Shown in pieces: positions 58,063 to 64,000 of a stretch of DNA of 64,000 nucleotides. The DNA is from Craterostigma plantagineum. Its lineage: Eukaryota; Streptophyta; Magnoliopsida; Lamiales; Linderniaceae. Where the stretch lies: positions 682,001 through 746,000 of the forward strand of contig JAPQWV010000123.1 in the NCBI GenBank assembly GCA_027422505.1, written 5' to 3'. The notes under the pieces are model-generated. The model saw only the letters and a program-made list of their open reading frames with translations, did not search any database and was not told the origin of the DNA. The stretch's first letter is position 1. Each line of letters starts with the position of its first letter. The position numbers and the translations under genes were made by a program.

Positions 58063-59004
58063 TTAGGAGCAGCGGGGTTGATCTGCTCCGTAGGGACAAT
58101 GGATAGTGGATGGGGGCTTTCGCGGAATGAGGCGGTGGAGGATTATGAAGTGTTCAGTTGCCGGGCGGGCGTGGATGTTGGTGGAGAACAGGCGGAAGTG
58201 TTTGATGAGCATTGGGAGCCACCGCATGTAGGGTACGAAGCGGTTCGTGACTCCCTTGGCGACTTCCCGATCGCGACGTTGAATCATGGAGACGAGATCC
58301 ATCCATATGATGTCGGTGTAGTTGTACTTGCGGTTGTGGGCGATGCCGGTTAGGATGGTGAGGATTTGGTGGTTCCCACGGTCATGGCCGGCATGCTTCC
58401 CTGACATGCACTTGTTTAGTAGGAGATATAACGTTCGCCAGGGTTGTGGTAGGTTGCGAGTGGTGACTTCACTGAGAACGATTGGGCCTTTCTTCTTCTT
58501 GTTTTGAGGTTGATAGCCTAATCTGTCGATGTCCTCGATGAGTTGTTCATGAGTTGGTAGTGGGTCGTATGGTGAATAGACAGGTAGTTGAAGCACTTCT
58601 TGGACAATCTTGCGAGTGAGGACCACTGTTTCTTGATCGATTTTGGCGGACAATGTTTTAGCAAGGTGGAGTGGTCTAGCTATCTGCAAAGTGTGCCATA
58701 ACTGTTGGAGATAGACTTGAGCTTCTGGCTGGCCATGAGAGAGGGCGTGTCGGAGGGGATGTCCTTTGAGGATCTCTATGATAATGGGGGCATCGCACCC
58801 AAAGTTGTCTAAGTCCACCATGTAGTTGTTTGGTATCAGGGCAGCCCATTGACTTGTTGGGAAGACATGCTCGATCGGTGGGACATAGGTTACCGTATGG
58901 AGCTCGATGCGAGCGATGTCCCTTTGGATTGCTGCCGCCTCAAGTGCTTCAATTGTGTCTTGATTTTTGTTGGTCATATCTGTGCTTAACAGTGATTGAG
59001 GCAT
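58063..59004 (-). CDS. Extra ORF downstream of pol, 313 aa, uncharacterised
   Basis: Starts MPQSLLSTDMTNKNQD at 59004 and runs uninterrupted for 313 codons, while the pol beside it is broken. No signal peptide or membrane span is evident. Recognisable stretches are EILKGHPLRHALSHGQ, VYLQQLWHTLQ, TRKIVQEVLQLPVY and LNKCMSGKHAGHDRGNHQI followed by a hydrophobic helix-like ILTILTGIAHN. This resembles uncharacterised proteins often found in plant LTR retrotransposons (LTGK-x-SG-x-D then LQ-x-LWG style), not an enzyme I know. Its position after pol is that of the env-like ORF of some sireviruses, but without membrane segments an envelope role is unsupported. A diverged homologue is at 52667-53470. 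Confidence 0.65.
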   Translation of the reverse strand: MPQSLLSTDMTNKNQDTIEALEAAAIQRDIARIELHTVTYVPPIEHVFPTSQWAALIPNNYMVDLDNFGCDAPIIIEILKGHPLRHALSHGQPEAQVYLQQLWHTLQIARPLHLAKTLSAKIDQETVVLTRKIVQEVLQLPVYSPYDPLPTHEQLIEDIDRLGYQPQNKKKKGPIVLSEVTTRNLPQPWRTLYLLLNKCMSGKHAGHDRGNHQILTILTGIAHNRKYNYTDIIWMDLVSMIQRRDREVAKGVTNRFVPYMRWLPMLIKHFRLFSTNIHARPATEHFIILHRLIPRKPPSTIHCPYGADQPRCS

Positions 59005-59039
59005 AGTTAGTTTGGACTAAATTGCAAGAAGATGGATTT

Positions 59040-60960
59040 TAGGTAATTCATGAATAAAACGAAGCATAAAAATGCCCAAAAACGTAAAGATAAAAGTAAA
59101 GTTAAAACTCAAGCTAAGTAAGAGTCCTTTTGAGATAAAGGCATTAAGATTGAATGATGGTCATGCGATGGCGGGTTTCGACAATTTTAGGAATTCATAC
59201 GAAATTTTTCTAACAAAAATTTTTCAGGATTGAAGATGCTTATGTGAGATGAGAAAATTTTGGTACTTGAGCAAGTCGAAGAAAAAAAATTTAACATTTA
59301 GTGTAGAATTTCGCTTGGGGAAATTTTTCGCAAGTTAAGACATCTAGCAAGTTGTCCAAAATTTTCGCATATAATGAGAAAATTTGCTGATTATCACACA
59401 TAGACAAGTCAGGAGGACGTTTTCATATTTAGTGTAAGATTTTCGCATGTAGTGGGAAATTTTCGCACATCAGGAAATTTCGCAAAGTTTCGCATGCAGT
59501 GAGAAATTGTTGCATTCAAGTTACCCAAAGATTTTCGCATATAAAAAAAAATTTTGCACGTTAAGGAAGTTTCGCATTCAATTTATCCATGAATTTTCGC
59601 GTATAAGGAAAATTTTCGCACGTTAAAGAGATGTCGTATTCAGAGTAAAGTTTCGCATATAGTGGGAAATGTTCGCATTTAAGTTATCACATTTGTAAGT
59701 TATCCAAAAATTTCTCGGTTAACATATTTTCTCAAAAGTTATTAAATTTTCGCAAGTAGAGTAATTTTTCAAGTCAGCAAACTTTCGCAGGTTTTGAATT
59801 TTTTCTCAAGTGAAATGAAAGTTTCGCGGAGTGATAAAGCTTTCAAGAAACATCTGCTCAAGTGATGACTTTTCTCGGGTTGAAATTTCTTAGTTTTCAC
59901 GAGTGAAAAGAGATCTCTCGGATAAAATTTTTCCCGATTGAGAAAGTTTCGTGATCCGCGAAAGAATTGATTTGTATGGGTCCGATAAAAGATTTAAGTT
60001 GGCAGATTGAGAAAATTTTGGTTACTGTAGTTGCGAAAGAGTGAAGATGCGAAAAAATGTAATATTACGTGATGTATAAAAGTTTCGCGGGGCATGACTC
60101 ATTGTAGCAGCAAAAGTTTTATCGTAAGAAAATTCTTGGATGAAAACTTTCGCGGGACTTCACACACTGTAACAGCGAAAATTTTAACGCAAGAAATTTC
60201 TCGGATAAAATTTTCGCGGAACCTTACTCACTGTAGCAGCGAAAAATCTATCGTTTAAGTATTTTTCCTAAAAAGTTTCTCGGTGAAGAACACTGTGCGT
60301 ATACGTTCAAAGCGACGCTGTGATTTTTGCCTTAGACCCACTCAAATCTTAACCAAAATGCAATAAACTTGACCCAATCGACTCGAAATTTGATGTGCAA
60401 TACATATTTGGAGGTTTAAAACACCGAAAACCTAACATGCGTCCTAATTAAAGCCGGGAAAAAATAATTTAAAACCTAAAATTTAACAGTCGCGGCTAAA
60501 AAACGGAGTAAATCGAACGAGAAGCAGTTTATTTACGATGTATTCATACCGAAAAGCTGATTTTGACGATGGAGAATGCAGAAAAACGGAGATTGAAGAC
60601 GGATTTGAAGAAGATGACGATTGCGAGGGTTTGAGAAATTTCGAAGAGGGAGGGTGCGAAATTTTTAAATTTTTCTCGGGAATTTATTGTGAAAAGTGTT
60701 AAGTGTTTTGGGGGTTTTGTGACTGTTCATGCAAGATTTGAGTAAAAATGAGCGGAAATTCGCGGGCTTGTTCAAAATTTGATCCTGGGCCGAATTTCGT
60801 GGGCTTGGTCAAAATAGGATCCTGGGCCGAATTTCGAGGGTCCAATAAAAGTTCAATTGGTCCAACCCAATTTGACCAGAAATTAAAATTTCAACCCAAA
60901 AGTCATTTGGTCCAATTTTGACTCCGTTTGACCAGTTAAATTTCAGCCCTTTTTTTTTAA
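59040..60960. repeat. TTTTCGC-saturated spacer of element B
   Basis: Between the extra ORF and pol, words AATTTTCGCA(T/C), GTTTCGCA and later AATTTCTCGG/TTTCGCGG repeat at irregular spacing from about 59310 to 60290. No gene. 60300-60600 corresponds to the leader-adjacent part of element A. Confidence 0.7.
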
Positions 60961-60974
60961 ATAGGCAAAATCAG

Positions 60975-61065
60975 AAACTCCCCCTTAATCGAAAACTCCC
61001 TTTTTAAATAATGGAAAAAGCAGAAGCTCCCCCTTAATCGAAAACTCCCCCTCAAGAGACATAAT
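60975..61065 (-). promoter_or_regulatory. Cluster of polypurine tracts after pol
   Basis: On the minus strand TGAGGGGGAGTTTTCGATTAAGGGGGAGCTTC, then again AAAGGGAGTTTTCGATTAAGGGGGAGTTTC: four GGGGGAG-type tracts within 90 bp, in two copies of a unit with GTTTTCGATTAA. Located about 80 bp downstream of the pol stop. Confidence 0.7.
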
Positions 61066-61142
61066 TTAGAAGACACATAGAGAATGAAGTGAAGTGAAAA
61101 GACATATGTACAATTTATCAAAGTTCATGTAGGGTCGATTGA

Positions 61143-62303
61143 TCACAGCTGAATATGCAACATGCCCAACATAGTCACAAGGTGTTGGAATCGTTTGACA
61201 TCCAACGGTTTTGTGAAAATGTCGGCTAGTTGATCTTCGGTAGTGACGTAGTGTAATTCAATCGTCCCTTGTTCAACATGTTCTTTGATGAAGTGGTGAC
61301 GAATATCTATGTGTTTCGTTCTTGAGTGATGTACCGGATTACTCGTCATCGCAATCGCACTCTTTGAGTCACAATAAATGGGAATTTTATCAACATGAAA
61401 ATTAAAATCTCGTAGTTGGGTTCTCATCCACAAAAGCTGTGAGCAACAACTAGCGGCGGCAACATATTCGGCCTCCGTCGACGAAGTTGAGACACAGTTT
61501 TGTTTTCGAGAAGACCAACTCACGAGTTTACCGCCCAAGAAGTGTGCAGCTCCAGAGGTGCTTTTTCGATCCATCTTGCATCCTGCGTAATCCGAGTCAG
61601 AAAATCCAACCAGTTTGAAGTCTGATCGAGTGGGGTACCACAAACCCAGATTGGGTGTTCCTTTGAGATAGCGGAGAATCCTTTTGACAGCAGTGAGATG
61701 GGATTCCTTCGGCGTAGCCTGAAAACGAGCGCAGATTCCTGTCGAGAGAACGATATCCGGTCGACTAGCAGTGAGGTACAAAAGAGAGCCTATTATCCCA
61801 CGATTGACGGTTTGGTCAACGGGAGCACCAAATGGGTCCGCGTCGGGTCGGCCAGAGGGTGACATAGGTGTAGCAGCAGTCTTAGCATCCTTCATTCCAT
61901 ATTTCTCGAGGATGTCATGGATGTATTTGGACTGGTTGATGAAGATTCCGTCGGGGAGTTGCTTTACTTGAAGACGAAGAAAGAAATTCAGCTCGCCCAT
62001 CATACTCATTTCGAATTTCTCTTTCATCAATTCTGCGAACTCTTCACACAGTTGTGGTTCAGTCGATCCAAAAATGATGTCATCGACATAAATCTGTACA
62101 ATCATGATGTCCGGGCCACTCCGCTTGGTGAAGAGAGTTGTATCCATAGATCCTTTCTTGAATCCAGACTGAACGAGGAAGTCTGAAAGGACGTCATACC
62201 AAGCTCGGGGAGCCTGTTTTAGTCCGTAGAGGGCCTTGTAGAGTCGATATACGTGATGAGGAAACTCTTCGCTCAAGAACCCTTCAGGTTGATCAACGTA
62301 CAC
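61143..62303 (-). pseudogene. Element B reverse transcriptase C-part and RNase H
   Basis: 386 open codons: YKALYGLKQAPRAWYD, the catalytic IYVDDIIFGS, FEMSMMGELNFFL, then RNase H with GFSDSDYAGCKMDRKSTSG, STSSTEAEYVAAASCC, YCDSKSAIAM and HSRTKHIDIRHHFIKEH, ending at a natural-looking C-terminus. All key RT and RNase H acidic residues are visible. It is joined to the upstream RT part (62324-62710) by a frameshift near 62320, so the full polyprotein is not open. Confidence 0.92.
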
Positions 62304-62323
62304 TTCTTCTTTGAGAAACCCAT

Positions 62324-62835
62324 TCAGAATGCAGTCTTCACGTCCATTTGGTAGACTTTAAAGTTCTTGTGAGCAGCAAAGGCAAGAAAAATTCGTATTG
62401 CTTCGATCCTGGCAACTGGGGCGAAAGTTTCATCGTAGTCGATGCCTTCTTGTTGGTTGTACCCCTTAGCCACAAGTCTTGCTTTATTGCGGATGACAAC
62501 ACCGTCTTCATCCTTTTTGTTCTTGAAGATCCACTTCGTGCCGATAATGGATCTGTTGTGAGGGCGTGGAACGAGTTCCCAAACTTGTAAACGTTCAAAC
62601 TGATTTATTTCCTCCTGCATTGCAATCAGCCAATCAGGATCGTTGAGAGCTTCAGCTACTCGTGATGGTTCGGCTTGACTGAGATAGCAAGCAAACAGAC
62701 TTTCATTCATCGTAGCTGAACGCGTCGAAACACCGGATGTGGGATCCCCAATAATCTGATCCGTAGGGTGAGAGCGAGCCCAAAGTGGTGCATTAGTCTG
62801 TGAGGAGCTAGCCGCATTTGTATCGATTGGAGGCT
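62324..62835 (-). pseudogene. Element B reverse transcriptase N-part
   Basis: Text from [20 protein letters not shown] through [16 protein letters not shown] and [19 protein letters not shown] to YQMDVKTAF, the usual start of the copia RT domain. The frame ends at TAF where LNG would follow in relatives, marking the frameshift to the 61143-62303 part. Confidence 0.9.
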
Positions 62836-63155
62836 CATAGATTGGGGTCCGGTGTCCGAAGAAGAGATCTCAATTGTAGTAGAGTGAGAGGTTCAGCATC
62901 AGAATTGGCAATGCTCCCAGGGTTGGGTAGAATGTCGTCTTCGTTGAGATTGAGATCATCCAAGTTTGGCGGGACGACATCATCGCCGATAGCTGGTGGT
63001 GTAGGTGGGGTGGGTGCAGCGGTGGTTTGAGTGGTGGCGACGGGAGTCTTGGGGACTGGATAGAAGTACTCGAAGAGCAGGTCGAGATCCAGTTCACCAG
63101 AATTGCCCTCTGATGAGGAAGTTCCCGTCATTGAAAATTGACCTTTTGTCAACAA
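62835..63155 (-). pseudogene. Element B integrase-RT linker
   Basis: Acidic and Pro/Thr-rich (LDLDLLFEYFYPV, TTAAPTPPTPP, LDDLNLNEDDILP), the variable spacer between integrase and RT in copia polyproteins. It ends at DPNL with a stop and a frame change to the RT part. Confidence 0.7.
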
Positions 63156-64000
63156 CTGTAGAAGACCTGGTTCTGGACTGATATGAGCAGAGCCATGAGG
63201 CCGCCTTCGCTTTCGTCAAAGGTGACATTTGTGCTCTCTATTACTGATCGTTTCTCCCTAAGATAGACTTTGTATGCCTTCGAGGTCAGCGAATATCCAA
63301 CAAAGAGGCCTTCAAGTGCTTTTGGATCAAGCTTCCCAAGATGTTGGCGATCATTGGCCACAAAACATCGGCAACCGAAGACCCTTAGATAAGATATATC
63401 TGGGATACGACGGTTATTCAGCATCTCGTATGGGTGCGGTTGAATCTCTTGTGGATGGAAGCCTGGTTCTGCGTGTAACAAGCCGTTTGAATAGCTTCGC
63501 CCCAAAGAGAGTGAGGAAGTCCGGATTGGATGAGGAGAGTCCTAGCTGCTTCAACTAGTGTCCTATTCTTACGCTCAACGACACCATTCTGTTCCGGTGT
63601 CTTCACAGCTGAGAACTGCTGGGTGATGCCCTGAGTGGCATAGAAATCACTGAAGAGTTTGGGGCATAACAACAAACTCGATGATTAAATCAGGAACTTC
63701 ATCCTTTGTGCGAACGTCGTCCATGTATAGCGTGAGAAGTCGTCGACAATCACAAGAATATACCGTCTTCCTCCGAGTGTAGCCGTAGGCATTGGGCCAC
63801 ATAGATCCATGTGTAAGAGCTCAAGGATGAGCTTAGAGGACGGTGTTTCCTTGGAGATGTGAGACGATCGCTTCATCTTCCCCAATTCACAGGCAGAGCA
63901 GAGGTGTTGCTTATGATATGACAGTTGGGGTAGACCGTTGACGAGTTTATTTTGACGCAGTTTGTTGATAGTCTTGAAATTGAGGTGTGAGAGACGCCGT
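63149..64000 (-). pseudogene. Element B integrase region, frameshifted
   Basis: From the window edge: GAG-pre-integrase zinc region (NKLVNGLPQLSYHKQHLCSACELGKMKR), then core LLHMDLCGPM and YILVIVDDFSRYTW (first catalytic Asp). The second-Asp region is damaged around 63680, followed by GITQQFSAVKTPEQNGVVERKNRTL (catalytic Glu at VVER) and YLRVFGCRCFV...GLFVGYSLTSKAY of the C-terminal domain. Three frames are used (breaks near 63685 and 63450). Integrase inserts the DNA copy into the genome. This one is dead. Confidence 0.88.

Larger units (their letters stand above)
57526..64000 (-). mobile_element. Element B: sirevirus-like Ty1/copia element, both ends missing
   Basis: On the minus strand: pol (64000 to 61143, gag lies beyond the window), multiple polypurine tracts (60975-61065), a long motif-rich spacer, an extra ORF (59004-58063) and its tail (57868-57526). 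The left end is cut near 57526 with no 3' LTR. The copia order (integrase before RT), several polypurine tracts and an ORF downstream of pol are features described for sireviruses. It gives the reference for what elements A and C have lost. Confidence 0.8.

Noticed and set aside
58033..58507. Plus-strand ORFs of 106 and 61 codons
   Set aside because: Antisense to the 313-codon ORF of element B. Composition explained by the opposite strand.

Overview
This window looks like transposon-rich, probably heterochromatic nuclear DNA of a flowering plant. The evidence is plant-type Ty3/gypsy (Tekay/Del-like chromovirus) and Ty1/copia (sirevirus-like) retrotransposons primed by initiator tRNA-Met, a plant Helitron with Rep/helicase and RPA-like genes, a Stowaway MITE, an endogenous pararetrovirus fragment, and a tandem array of plant 5S rDNA. 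I see no bacterial-style operon and no clearly intact host gene. The species cannot be named from the sequence.

Layout, left to right. 1-600: end of a Ulp1/DUF1985-like transposon ORF and a 334-bp MITE with perfect 48-bp inverted ends. 1.46-6.35 kb (minus strand): decayed autonomous Helitron Rep/helicase gene, with a recognisable intron and a Stowaway MITE inserted in its frame. 6.48-8.2 kb: left LTR and primer site of an otherwise lost retrotransposon. 8.3-23.9 kb (minus): an RPA1-like single-strand-binding gene, probably part of the Helitron, reconstructed from splice-consistent exons. It is split by two nested LTR elements: a 4.5-kb pol-less sirevirus-like derivative (8581-13090, TSD CGTAG) and a 9.6-kb, nearly intact gypsy element (13818-23454) with a 1497-residue gag-pol frame and almost identical 2477-bp LTRs.

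23.9-32.3 kb: non-coding patchwork of direct repeats. It includes a second copy of the RPA-gene start fused to a captured WRN-like 3'-5' exonuclease gene, at least seven copies of a short module, and a textbook Helitron 3' terminus at 32322. 32.6-40.3 kb: a second, decayed Tekay-like gypsy element whose RNase H segment is cleanly inverted (453 bp) and whose 3' end is cut off by a 5S array. 40.3-45.1 kb: twelve 5S rDNA units of about 398 bp, with higher-order structure and CpG decay. 45.1-47.75 kb (minus): pararetrovirus fragment (capsid zinc knuckle, movement protein, tRNA-Met primer site).

47.8-49.65 kb: low-complexity DNA, another Helitron 3' end (48576) and a gypsy fragment. 49.66-55.1 kb (minus): second sirevirus-like derivative without pol. 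56.2-57.4 kb: LTR scraps and a possible captured host exon. 57.5-64 kb (minus): third sirevirus-like copy with pol, multiple polypurine tracts, a motif-saturated spacer and an extra downstream ORF.

The relative ages fit a nested history: Helitron first, then Stowaway and the sirevirus-like derivative, and the large gypsy element last. The most unusual signals are the motif-saturated non-coding DNA that recurs with a different CpG-containing word in each element family, the three covarying hairpins in element A, the inverted RNase H segment, and the RPA-start/exonuclease chimera.
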